Positions 55,694 to 63,454 of a DNA stretch of 64,000 nucleotides are shown here, piece by piece. The notes below the pieces were generated by a model. That model saw only the letters and a list, made by a program, of their open reading frames with translations. It was not told the DNA's origin and did no database searches. How positions within the stretch are numbered: the stretch's first letter is position 1; the number at the start of each line of letters is the position of its first letter. Source of the DNA: Azospirillum doebereinerae (GTDB taxonomy: Bacteria; Pseudomonadota; Alphaproteobacteria; Azospirillales; Azospirillaceae); the NCBI RefSeq assembly GCF_003989665.1, contig NZ_RZIJ01000018.1, positions 93,368 to 157,367 on the forward strand. The letters are read 5' to 3'. The translations under genes were made by a program, and so were the position numbers.

Positions 55694-57589
55694 TCAATCG
55701 ATGTTGAGCGCGAAGGAGGCCCTTCCCTGCCCCGCCGCCGCGCGCTGCCACATGGCGCCGAAGGCCGCCTCCAGCGCGCGGGTGAAGCGCACGCCGTCCA
55801 GCGCGGGCGAGGCCCGCAGGCGGTCGCGCAACAGCCCCCGCAGCCCGGCCAGCGCCTCCGGGTCGGAGACCAGCGCCGCCGCCATGGCGACGTAGGCGTC
55901 CTCGCCCTCGACCGCCAGACCCGACAGCCCGGCCGAGGCCAGATGGGTCACCGAATGGCGCGAACAGAAGCGCTCGCCCCCCAGCGTCACCACCGGCACG
56001 CCCATCCACAGCGCCTCCAGCGTCGTCAGCCCGCCCGAATAGGGGAAGGGATCCAATGCCACGTCGACGGCGCCGTAGCCGTCCAGGAATTCCCGGTGCG
56101 GCGCCCCGCCCAGCAGCTCGATCCGCCCCGGATCGGCCCCGGCCCGCGCGAACAGGGCGAGCACCCGCTCCCGCTGCCCGGCATCGTCCAGCCCCGGCGT
56201 GCGCAGCAGCAGCCGCGAGCCCGGCACGGCGTCGAGCACCCGCGTCCACAGCGCCGCGACCGCCGGGTTGAGCTTCGGCAAGGCGTTCAGCGACCCGAAG
56301 GTCGGGGCGCCGCGCGCCAGCATCGGCAGCGGCGCCACCGGCGGCGCGTCGTCGGGCGGTCCCCAGGGGACGTAGGAATCGGGCATGCGGACGATGCCCT
56401 CGATGGCCCAGCCGTCGGCCCCCTCGGGGCTCTGGCGGCGGTCGGAGATCAGGTAGTCCATCGCCGGCAGGCCGGTGGTGCCGACATAGCCGGCCCAGGT
56501 GACCTGCACCGGCGCCGCCCGCGTGGCGAAGACGCCCAGCCGGTTGCCGAAGGTGTGCCCGGCAAGGTCGACCAGCACATGGATGTTGTCGGCGCGGATG
56601 CGCGCGGCGAGATCGGCGTCGCTCATCGCCGCCGTCCACACCCAGGTGTCGGCCAAGGCCCGCAGCCGCTCGGTCTTCCGATCCGGGTTGGCGGTGTTGG
56701 CGTAGCAGACCACCTCCACCGCGTCGCGGTCGTGCGCGGCCAGCACCGGTTCCAGGAAGAAGCCGACCGGGTGCGCCCGGAAATCGGGGGAGACGTAGCC
56801 GATCCGCAGCTTCGGCGCCGGGGCCGCGACGGCGGGGGCCGGACGGTCCGGATAGCGCGCGCCCCAATCGGCGTGGGCCTGGGCGACCTGCGCCATGGTC
56901 CGGCCGGGGTCGAACTGCATCAGGAACAGCCGCGCCGTGTGCAGCGAATCGGCGCCGGGGTGCAGGCGCAGGGCGCGCTCGATCCCGGCCAGCGACTCGG
57001 CCAGCCGGCCCTGGACCGACAGCACGCGGGTGGAACGGTTGGCGAGCGCCTCGGCCCGCGCCGGGTCGAGCGCCAGCGCCGATTCGTAGGCACGCCCCGC
57101 CGCGTTCAGCCGGTTCAGCTCCGCCAGGGCGTTGCCGATGTTGTAGGGATGCACCCAGCCGCCGGGCTCCAGCACGCCCGCGCGGCGGTAGAGCCGCACC
57201 GCCTCGTCCCGGCGCGCCTGGGCGCGCAGCAGCACCCCGGCGTTGGCGACCGCCGCCAGCCCGGCCGGGTCGAGCGCCATCGCCCGGCGGTAGCAGCCTT
57301 CCGCCAGATCGGCGCGGTCGGCGGTGCGCAGGGCGTCCGCCATCGCCAGCAGGCCGTCCATCGCCATCGCCAGCCCGCCGTCGAGGTTCAACGCCCCGGC
57401 GTAGGCCTGCACGGCCCCCAGCGCGTCGCCCCTGCTCTCCAGCACCAGCCCGTAATTCGCCCACCACACCGCGACGCCGGGATGGGCGGCGATGGCCTGG
57501 GCGATGAGATCCTGGGCCTCGTCGAAACGGCCCGCCTGCGCCGCGACCAGGCCCCGGCGGTGACAGCCTTCGGCCTGATCGGGCGTCAT
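55694..57589 (-). CDS. TPR-GT41 glycosyltransferase (SPINDLY/OGT-like)
   Basis: The 631-residue protein has about six tetratricopeptide repeats in residues 1-230 (GRFDEAQDLIAQAIAAHP, ESALALDPARAEALANRS) and a GT41 catalytic domain from about 255: LRIGYVSPDFRAHPVGFFLEPVL, HVLVDLAGHTFGNRLGVFATRAAPVQVTW written as adjoining segments, and LDPFPYSGGLTTLEALWMGVPVVTL. GT41 enzymes attach GlcNAc or fucose to Ser/Thr of proteins; in bacteria, surface proteins or flagellin are usual targets. The target here is unknown. It starts 25 bases after the thyX stop. Confidence 0.92.
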   Translation of the reverse strand: MTPDQAEGCHRRGLVAAQAGRFDEAQDLIAQAIAAHPGVAVWWANYGLVLESRGDALGAVQAYAGALNLDGGLAMAMDGLLAMADALRTADRADLAEGCYRRAMALDPAGLAAVANAGVLLRAQARRDEAVRLYRRAGVLEPGGWVHPYNIGNALAELNRLNAAGRAYESALALDPARAEALANRSTRVLSVQGRLAESLAGIERALRLHPGADSLHTARLFLMQFDPGRTMAQVAQAHADWGARYPDRPAPAVAAPAPKLRIGYVSPDFRAHPVGFFLEPVLAAHDRDAVEVVCYANTANPDRKTERLRALADTWVWTAAMSDADLAARIRADNIHVLVDLAGHTFGNRLGVFATRAAPVQVTWAGYVGTTGLPAMDYLISDRRQSPEGADGWAIEGIVRMPDSYVPWGPPDDAPPVAPLPMLARGAPTFGSLNALPKLNPAVAALWTRVLDAVPGSRLLLRTPGLDDAGQRERVLALFARAGADPGRIELLGGAPHREFLDGYGAVDVALDPFPYSGGLTTLEALWMGVPVVTLGGERFCSRHSVTHLASAGLSGLAVEGEDAYVAMAAALVSDPEALAGLRGLLRDRLRASPALDGVRFTRALEAAFGAMWQRAAAGQGRASFALNID

Positions 57590-57614
57590 GGCGATGGTCT
57601 CCCTATGGTGTGGA

Positions 57615-58556
57615 TCAGCCTTCGGCGCGGCCGAGCTGGTCCATCAGTTCGCGCCATTCGCGCTTGGACAGACCGCTGCTCTCCTGCGTCACCGGCTCGC
57701 CGGCCAGCAGGCGCTTCACGACCTCCAGCCCGGTGCGGGACAGGTGGCTGCCGCCCATGCGGTACTCGGTGAAGGAGTCGTGGACCGCCGGGACCCAGCG
57801 GCGGACGATGTCCAGCATCGCCTCGGCGTAGACGCGGATCTCGTACTGGGCGTGGCTGTCGGCGCGCAGCGACAGGAAATGCAGCAGGTTCTGGAGATCG
57901 ACCTTCCAATACCACTGCGTGTAGTAGTTCAGCGGCAGGTTCATGCGCGCCAGTTCGCGGGCCAGACCCTGGCGGGACTCGTCGATGACGGTGCCGTCCT
58001 CGCGCTGGTTCAGCATCTCCTCGTAATGGTCGTAGGAGCGCTCGGCGTCGTCGCGCAGCAGCTTGAGGACGGCGGCGGCCTCCTCGCCCTCCAGCACGTC
58101 GCCGCGGCCCTGCCGGTTCACCACCGCCTGGGCGCCGAGCTGTTCGGGCGCCGGGATGTAGAACTCGCGGTCGAGGATCGAGTAACGCGCCGAATACTCG
58201 TTCACGTTGGCCGTGCGGTGGCGGATCCACTGGCGGGCGACGAAGATCGGCAGCTTGACGTGGAACTTGATCTCGCACATCTCGAACGGGGTCGAGTGGC
58301 GGTGGCGCATCAGATACTTGATGAGGCCGGCGTCCTCGCTGACCTTCTTGGTGCCCTTGCCGTAGGACACGCGCGCGGCCTGCACGACGGCGGCGTCGTC
58401 GCCCATGTAGTCGATGACGCGGACGAAGCCGTGGTCGAGCAGTTCGACCGGCTGGTAGAGGATCTCCTCCAGCGCCGGAACGGTGGCGCGGCGGGTGGTG
58501 GCGGTGACGGCGCGCAGGCGATCGATTTCGTCGCGCTGCTCGGGCGTGATCGGCAT
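57615..58556 (-). CDS. thyX: FAD-dependent thymidylate synthase ThyX
   Basis: ThyX methylates dUMP to dTMP using methylenetetrahydrofolate, FAD and NADPH. The 313-residue protein carries the ThyX motif (RHRTANVNEYSARYS, the RHRx7S pattern) near residue 110 and the FAD-binding RHRHSTPFE segment. It is longer than many bacterial ThyX (about 220-250) but normal for the alphaproteobacterial form. The following GT41 gene may be cotranscribed. Confidence 0.95.
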   Translation of the reverse strand: MPITPEQRDEIDRLRAVTATTRRATVPALEEILYQPVELLDHGFVRVIDYMGDDAAVVQAARVSYGKGTKKVSEDAGLIKYLMRHRHSTPFEMCEIKFHVKLPIFVARQWIRHRTANVNEYSARYSILDREFYIPAPEQLGAQAVVNRQGRGDVLEGEEAAAVLKLLRDDAERSYDHYEEMLNQREDGTVIDESRQGLARELARMNLPLNYYTQWYWKVDLQNLLHFLSLRADSHAQYEIRVYAEAMLDIVRRWVPAVHDSFTEYRMGGSHLSRTGLEVVKRLLAGEPVTQESSGLSKREWRELMDQLGRAEG

Positions 58557-58690
58557 GGTGACTCCGGTGCTTCGATGGCCGGCACTCTAGCGCGCGCGCC
58601 GGGTCGGTTCCAAGGGAGTCAATGCCGCAATCCGACGACGCAATTGGAATGGACGCCACGCAACCCCTTCCATTGCCGGGCGGGACCTCC

Positions 58691-58696
58691 TATATT
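58691..58696 (+). promoter_or_regulatory. Candidate -10 element of ssrA
   Basis: TATATT lies about a dozen bases before the likely start of the acceptor piece. A convincing -35 hexamer at 16-18 bases is not seen (TTCCAT at 58668 is the best). Confidence 0.35.
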
Positions 58697-58702
58697 CCGA
58701 CC

Positions 58703-59023
58703 GTCGGTTCGCCGACTATGGTGATAAACGCCTTATGGAATAAGCGTTGTGGACCCGGGGGCGGTACCCGGCGCCTCCACCAACCATCTTCCGGACTCAT
58801 TGGCCGGGGTCGTTGGGGGCGAAACAGGATCGACACGCGTGGTAAAGATAAGGTTTTTGCCCGGCATGGTTCCGCCGTTATCGGGCCGTTGCAATAGTTG
58901 CCAATGACAACGTTGCTCAGGCTCGCCTCGCTGCCTAACGGCGGCTGGTAGCCTAAACTTAATCCCTGATGGTTAGCGCCTGAGGGTGGGGCCGTGGGCC
59001 GCCTAGCAACAGAAGGCCCACAC
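58703..59023 (+). ncRNA. ssrA: Two-piece circularly permuted tmRNA
   Basis: tmRNA rescues stalled ribosomes. As in other alphaproteobacteria the gene is permuted: the acceptor piece comes first and ends in CCA at 58780-58782; a roughly 32-base spacer is removed; the coding piece starts GGGGGCG at 58815. These seven bases pair fully with CGCCTCC (58772-58778) to form the tRNA-like acceptor stem (one G-U). The tag frame at 58900-58938 reads ANDNVAQARLAA then TAA. A GTGGGCC/GGCCCAC hairpin at 58994-59021 marks the 3' end or terminator. Outer ends are approximate. Confidence 0.95.
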
Positions 59024-59073
59024 TTCTCCGTTCTTCCAGCTTCCCAAAGCGATTTCCAGGGACCCGCCCAAGC

Positions 59074-59577
59074 ATGCCGAAAGAGCAGCTTCGCTATGAC
59101 CGGATGGTCGAAACCGCGCTGCGCGGAGTCGTCCGCGACGCGCTGACCGACGTGGCCGAGCGCGGGCTGCCCGGCAATCACCACTTCTACCTGACGTTCC
59201 GCACCGGCTATCCCGGCATCGACATCCCGGAATACCTGACGTCGCAGTATCCCAACGAGATGACCATCGTTCTCCAGTTCCAGTATTACGGGCTGGAGGT
59301 GCACGACGATCATTTCGAGGTGACGCTGAGCTTCAACAACGTGCACGAGCGTCTGGTGATCCCGTTCGCCGCGATCACCACCTTCGCCGATCCCTCGGTG
59401 AACTTCGCCCTGCAGTTCCAGCCGGCGACGCCCGGCGAATCGGCCGATGTCGCCGCCATCCCGGCCCGTCCGGTCACGGTCGAGCGCAAGGACGAGTCGA
59501 AGACCGCCGACGACGCCCCGGCCGAGGAGCCCAAGCGCGGCGAGGTCGTCGCCCTGGACGCCTTCCGCAAGAAGTAA
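59074..59577 (+). CDS. sspB: SspB-family ClpXP adaptor
   Basis: Alpha-type SspB tethers ssrA-tagged proteins to the ClpXP protease. The 167-residue protein has the SspB core (LPGNHHFYLTFRT, YPNEMTIVLQFQYYGL, FEVTLSFNNVHERLVIPFAAITTFADPSVNFALQF read in sequence) and a flexible acidic tail ending EVVALDAFRKK, the C-terminal ClpX-docking peptide. It lies about 50 bases after ssrA, whose tag it would recognise. Confidence 0.93.
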   Translation: MPKEQLRYDRMVETALRGVVRDALTDVAERGLPGNHHFYLTFRTGYPGIDIPEYLTSQYPNEMTIVLQFQYYGLEVHDDHFEVTLSFNNVHERLVIPFAAITTFADPSVNFALQFQPATPGESADVAAIPARPVTVERKDESKTADDAPAEEPKRGEVVALDAFRKK

Positions 59578-59588
59578 CCGCCCTTCCC

Positions 59589-59954
59589 ATGCCCGCCCGT
59601 CCGCCGAGCGAGTTCGTCGTCACCGTCTGCGAGACGCTGGCGGCGCTCGGCGACGTGCGGGCGCGCCGCATGTTCGGCGGCTACGGCATCAGCTGCGACG
59701 GGCTGACCTTCGCGCTGGTGTCCGACGACACGCTCTATTTCAAGGTCGACGACGCCAACCGGGCGTCCTACGAGGCGCTGGGGCTGGAACCGTTCCGCCC
59801 CTTCACGGACAGGCCGACGGCGCTGTCCTACCGCCCTCCCCCCGACTCGGCGCTCGACGATCCCCGCGACTTGCTGGATTGGGCGCGCCCGGCTTTGGAA
59901 GCCGCCCTGCGCGCGGCGGCCCGCAAGGGGCGGTCGAAGGGCGAAGGGCGCTGA
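59589..59954 (+). CDS. TfoX N-terminal domain protein
   Basis: The 121-residue protein matches the TfoX/Sxy N-terminal domain: RARRMFGGYGISCDGLTFALVSDDTLYFKVDD. It lacks the C-terminal domain of competence regulator Sxy, as most such single-domain proteins do, so a role in competence should not be assumed. It starts 11 bases after sspB, likely in the same transcript. Confidence 0.88.
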   Translation: MPARPPSEFVVTVCETLAALGDVRARRMFGGYGISCDGLTFALVSDDTLYFKVDDANRASYEALGLEPFRPFTDRPTALSYRPPPDSALDDPRDLLDWARPALEAALRAAARKGRSKGEGR

Positions 59955-59957
59955 CAT

Positions 59958-60099
59958 GCCCTTCTCCCCTTGCGGGGCGAATCCCGGAGGACGCCAAAGG
60001 CGTCCGATGGGTTCGCGGGTTGGGATGAGGGGTATTCGCCGAAGGCGGAAAGCTTGCAACCCCTCACCCCAACCCCTCTCCCACAAGGGGAGAGGGGCT
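59958..60099. repeat. Dispersed palindromic repeat, copy C, with nested insert
   Basis: It matches copies A and B except that the six bases AGAAGG of the left hairpin are replaced by about 40 bases (59977-60016), themselves a palindrome: GCGAA...GGACGCC, AAA, GGCGTCC...TTCGC. It lies between the convergent TfoX-N and COQ9 genes. Confidence 0.85.
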
Positions 60100-60123
60100 A
60101 TAATGTTTATCCCCGATCGCCCG

Positions 60124-60819
60124 TCAGATGTTCTCCGCCATATGCTCCGTCGCGGCTGCGGGCTTGGGCTCCGTCGCGCGGCGGCGGATCTGCCGGGCGA
60201 AGCGCAGCGGATTGGGCAGGAAGGACAGCACCGACCCGACCTTGCCCAGCGAGGCGGTCGCCTTGCCCACGCTCATCACGTCGGCCAGCCGCCGGTCGAT
60301 GAAGGCCCAGGTCTCCGCGTGGTCCTCCGACTGGTCGTCGAGCCAGTAGAAGGTCGCGGAGCTGACCACGGCGGCCAGCAGGGCGCGCTTGGTGTAGTGG
60401 TTGTGGTCGGTGGAGGTGTCGCCGGCCGCGAACCACATCGAATCGACCGTCCGGTGCAGCAGCTTCAGCCCGAGCCCGAAATTCTGCGGCATCGCCAGAT
60501 AGGAGATCTGCCGGCGCTTGGCCTCGCGGTAAGGCGCCAGCACCTCGAAATGGGTGCGGACGGCGAGCGCGATCTTCTCGCGCACCTTCATCGCTTCGAA
60601 CGACGGGGTGTCGAGCCGGTTCAGCGTCTCGCGGTCGGTCCAATCGGCGAAATGCTCGATGGCCTCGGGAACGCCGCCCGGAAAGGCGCGGGTCAGGGCC
60701 GAGGGCTGGTGCCCCGCCATTTCCGTCCCGTCGCGCAGCGCCTGGAGGCTCCAGCCGTCGAAGACGACGTTGGGCAGCGTCGCCAGAAGGATCTCGTCGC
60801 GAAGCCGGTCGATGCTCAT
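60124..60819 (-). CDS. COQ9-family protein
   Basis: COQ9 proteins support ubiquinone biosynthesis by binding lipid intermediates. The 231-residue protein has the TetR-like COQ9 fold signatures: HFADWTDRETLNRL, VREKIALAVRTHFEVLAPYREA, SMWFAAGDTSTDHNHYTKRALLAAV, and TWAFIDRRLADV. It is encoded nine bases downstream of def on the same strand. Confidence 0.9.
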   Translation of the reverse strand: MSIDRLRDEILLATLPNVVFDGWSLQALRDGTEMAGHQPSALTRAFPGGVPEAIEHFADWTDRETLNRLDTPSFEAMKVREKIALAVRTHFEVLAPYREAKRRQISYLAMPQNFGLGLKLLHRTVDSMWFAAGDTSTDHNHYTKRALLAAVVSSATFYWLDDQSEDHAETWAFIDRRLADVMSVGKATASLGKVGSVLSFLPNPLRFARQIRRRATEPKPAAATEHMAENI

Positions 60820-60828
60820 CGGTGTCTC

Positions 60829-61356
60829 CTACCCGTTCCGGGCTTCGGTGATGTGGTGGGCTTCCTCGATGAAGGTGAGGAGCTTCAGGTCGTCCATGCG
60901 GTCGATGTAGAGGACGCCGTCGAGGTGGTCGGTCTCGTGCTGGACGACCCGGGCGTGGAAGCCGCTGGCTTCGCGCTCGATGGGCTGGCCGTCCAGCCCG
61001 ACGCCCCGGTAGCGGATGCGGCTGTGGCGCGGCACCAGCCCGCGCAGGCCGGGGATCGACAGGCAGCCCTCCCAGCCCAGCTCCATCCCGCCGTCCAGCG
61101 GCTCGATCACCGGGTTGATCAGCACGGTCGTCGCCACCGATTCGCCCTCGCCACGGTCGGCGGGCACGCGGAAGACCACGATGCGCCGCGACACGTCGAT
61201 CTGCGGCGCCGCCAAGCCAACACCCGGCGCGTCGATCATGGTGTCGATCATGTCGGCGGCAAGCCGCGCGAGGTCGGGATCGGTCGGATCCGCAATCGGC
61301 TGGGCCATCGCGCGCAGTACCGGGTTGCCCATGCGGGCGATCGTCAACAAGGCCAT
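60829..61356 (-). CDS. def: Peptide deformylase
   Basis: Def removes the N-formyl group from nascent proteins. The 175-residue metalloenzyme shows all three motifs: GVGLAAPQ, EGCLSIP and QHETDHLDG, supplying Cys and two His metal ligands and the catalytic Glu. It is first in a def-COQ9 pair and divergent from rpsU. The usual fmt neighbour is absent. Confidence 0.96.
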   Translation of the reverse strand: MALLTIARMGNPVLRAMAQPIADPTDPDLARLAADMIDTMIDAPGVGLAAPQIDVSRRIVVFRVPADRGEGESVATTVLINPVIEPLDGGMELGWEGCLSIPGLRGLVPRHSRIRYRGVGLDGQPIEREASGFHARVVQHETDHLDGVLYIDRMDDLKLLTFIEEAHHITEARNG

Positions 61357-61569
61357 GCCTTATTATCTGTGACCGGCGCCCGTCACGGCAACAGTTTCAC
61401 CGCGGTTATTCCGGCTTTTCCAAGCATAAGCGTCACAATCTCCCAAGACTCCCCTTCACAAGGGGGCGGCAGCGTGCTACACACTCAACCACACAAGGGG
61501 TGCGCCCGCCGCGCATGCCTGCTTGTTGCTTACGGGCAACACGGCTCACTTGGAAGGGTGACGGTTAAC

Positions 61570-61773
61570 GTGCAAGTTCTGGTCCGAGATAACAACGTCG
61601 ATCAGGCCCTCCGCGCGCTCAAGAAGAAGATGCAGCGCGAGGGAATTTTCCGTGAAATGAAGTTGCGTCGCAACTACGAGAAGCCCTCGGAGAAGCGCGC
61701 TCGCGAGAAGGCCGAAGCGGTTCGTCGCACCCGCAAGCTTCTCCGCAAGCGGATGGAACGCGAGGGCTATTAA
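61570..61773 (+). CDS. rpsU: 30S ribosomal protein S21
   Basis: S21 is a small basic protein of the 30S platform needed for initiation. The 67-residue product (MQVLVRDNNVDQALRALKKK) matches the family from its first residue. The GTG at 61570 is chosen because GGAAGGG lies about 10 bases upstream at 61552-61558; a GTG at 61558 would overlap that site. C-terminal part is Arg/Lys-rich. Confidence 0.95.
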   Translation: MQVLVRDNNVDQALRALKKKMQREGIFREMKLRRNYEKPSEKRAREKAEAVRRTRKLLRKRMEREGY

Positions 61774-61778
61774 TCGAC

Positions 61779-61804
61779 AGGCGCCGTCAGGGCGCCTTGC
61801 GATT
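61779..61804 (+). terminator. Weak terminator-like hairpin after rpsU
   Basis: A seven-base perfect stem AGGCGCC/GGCGCCT with a five-base loop lies six bases after the stop, followed by TGCGATTT; the T run is poor. Confidence 0.4.
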
Positions 61805-61982
61805 TCGGGCGCGCCACGGTGCGCCCAAGACCCCTTTGTGTCTTGCACCTGGACCGTCCCGTGAATCATCGCGTGGGCGGTTTTGGTGTATCCGCTTTTT
61901 GCCTGCCCGATTGTGCGTGGGACCCGCGTATTGCCGCGCCACGCCGCTTTCCTGGGGCCGGCTTTCTCGTGGGAAGATCGTC

Positions 61983-62819
61983 ATGAGCGCTTCGAAGTCC
62001 AACGCCCGCGTGTCGGTTCCGGCGCTGCGCGCCCGCAAGGGCGGCGAGCCCATCGTCTGCCTGACCGCCTACACCGCACCGGTGGCCCGCCTGCTCGACC
62101 CGCACGTCGACCTGCTGCTGGTCGGCGACTCGCTGGGCATGGTGATCTACGGCTTCGACAGCACGCTGCCGGTCACGCTGGACATGATGATCGCCCATGG
62201 CGCCGCCGTGACGCGCGGGTCGGAGCGGGCCTGCGTGGTGGTCGACCTGCCCTTCGGCAGCTACCAGGAGAGCCCGCAGGCGGCCTTCCGCGCCTCGGCC
62301 CGCGTGATGGCGGAGACCGGCGCCCAGGCGGTGAAGCTGGAGGGCGGGCTGGAGATGGCCGAGACGGTGGCCTTCCTGACCGCGCGCGGCATCCCGGTGA
62401 TGGGGCATGTCGGGCTGACCCCGCAGTCGGTCAACACGCTGGGCGGCTACAAGGCCGTCGGCCGCGACGAGGCCGCCGCCGAGCGGATCGCCGCCGACGC
62501 CCGCGCCATTGCCGAGGCCGGCGCCTTCTCGCTGGTCATCGAGGGCACCATGGAATCGCTGGCCCGCCGCATCACCGAGGAGGTGGCGATTCCGACCATC
62601 GGCATCGGCGGCTCGCCGGCCTGCGACGGTCAGGTGCTGGTGACCGACGACATGATCGGCCTGTTCGGGGCGTTCCAGCCGAAATTCGTCAAGCGCTACG
62701 CCGAGTTGGGCGCCGCCGTCGGCGAGGCCGCCGCGTCCTACGCCGCCGAGGTGCGGGCGCGCCGCTTTCCCGGCCCGGAGCATTGCTTTGGCGTGAAGAA
62801 GGCCGCCGCAGCGGTTTGA
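61983..62819 (+). CDS. panB: 3-methyl-2-oxobutanoate hydroxymethyltransferase
   Basis: PanB makes ketopantoate from ketoisovalerate in pantothenate synthesis. The 278-residue TIM-barrel protein has LTAYTAPVARLLD, LLLVGDSLGMVIYG, the Mg-binding Asp residues and DLPFGSYQ, VKLEGG, GHVGLTPQ and GIGGSPACDGQVLV. The ATG at 61983 begins MSASKSNARVSVPAL. No panC is adjacent. Confidence 0.96.
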   Translation: MSASKSNARVSVPALRARKGGEPIVCLTAYTAPVARLLDPHVDLLLVGDSLGMVIYGFDSTLPVTLDMMIAHGAAVTRGSERACVVVDLPFGSYQESPQAAFRASARVMAETGAQAVKLEGGLEMAETVAFLTARGIPVMGHVGLTPQSVNTLGGYKAVGRDEAAAERIAADARAIAEAGAFSLVIEGTMESLARRITEEVAIPTIGIGGSPACDGQVLVTDDMIGLFGAFQPKFVKRYAELGAAVGEAAASYAAEVRARRFPGPEHCFGVKKAAAAV

Positions 62820-62823
62820 AGCG

Positions 62824-62952
62824 TCAAACCTCGGTCAGCAGATAGATCGAGGTCGCGCACAGCCACAGCCCGAACAGCAGGATTCCGCACATCACGCGGG
62901 TCCACAGGCTGATCTGCGACTCGACGGGGCTGTCGTCCTTATCATCATCCAT
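62824..62952 (-). CDS. Small single-span membrane protein, 42 aa
   Basis: A 43-codon frame from ATG 62952 to TGA has GGAG 12 bases upstream. The product has an acidic start (MDDDKDDSPVESQ) and one membrane helix (VMCGILLFGLWLCATSIYLL). The charge pattern and ribosome-binding site favour a real gene. Function is unknown; it lies convergent with panB, five bases from its stop. Confidence 0.6.
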   Translation of the reverse strand: MDDDKDDSPVESQISLWTRVMCGILLFGLWLCATSIYLLTEV

Positions 62953-63069
62953 GGGGGCGGCTCCGCTGCGGCTTGAGGTGTCGTTCGCCCAAGCTCTAGC
63001 GAAGCCGTGTTTCCGCCTTGTGTCCCGGACAGCCGCTTTGTGTAACCGAACGTAACCGTCCGGCCCCGG

Positions 63070-63357
63070 TCACAGCCCGTCGACGATGATCATGTTGAAG
63101 TCGGCGGCGCCCGCGCGGGCCGCCCGCGCCGCGCGGTATTCCGGGCTGTCGTAGAAGGCGCGGGCGGCGGCCATGTCGGGGAATTCCAGGATCACAACCC
63201 GGTTCGGCTGCCAATTCCCCTCCATCACCGCCGTCTCGCCGCCCCGGCTGAGGAAGCGCCCGCCGTTGACGGCGACGGCGTTGGGCGACAGCGCCTTGTA
63301 ACTCTCGTAAGCGACCGTGTCCGTCACCTTGATGTCGGCGATCACATAGGCGGGCAT
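63070..63357 (-). CDS. DUF1330 family protein
   Basis: The 95-residue protein is a dimeric ferredoxin-like alpha/beta-barrel type: MPAYVIADIKVTDTVAYESYK, GRFLSRGG, and RVVILEFPDMAAARAFYDSPEY. DUF1330 proteins have no settled function. The ATG at 63357 follows AGAGGA. A strong terminator separates it from pntB upstream, so it has its own promoter. Confidence 0.92.
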   Translation of the reverse strand: MPAYVIADIKVTDTVAYESYKALSPNAVAVNGGRFLSRGGETAVMEGNWQPNRVVILEFPDMAAARAFYDSPEYRAARAARAGAADFNMIIVDGL

Positions 63358-63389
63358 GGGCGTCGTCCTCTTCTGGAAATGCGCGCACG

Positions 63390-63421
63390 AAAAAGGCGCG
63401 AGGAGCCTAGCCCCTCGCGCC
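63390..63421 (-). terminator. Rho-independent terminator of pntB
   Basis: On the minus strand a nine-base perfect stem GGCGCGAGG/CCTCGCGCC with a nine-base loop is followed by TTTTT, 34 bases after the pntB stop. Confidence 0.9.
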
Positions 63422-63454
63422 CGTTCGTTCAAACCCCGCTCGTGCGGCGGAGGA

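Noticed and set aside
59956..61773. 605-codon frame ending in the S21 sequence
   Set aside because: Only the last 67 codons are real (rpsU); the rest is antisense to COQ9 and def.
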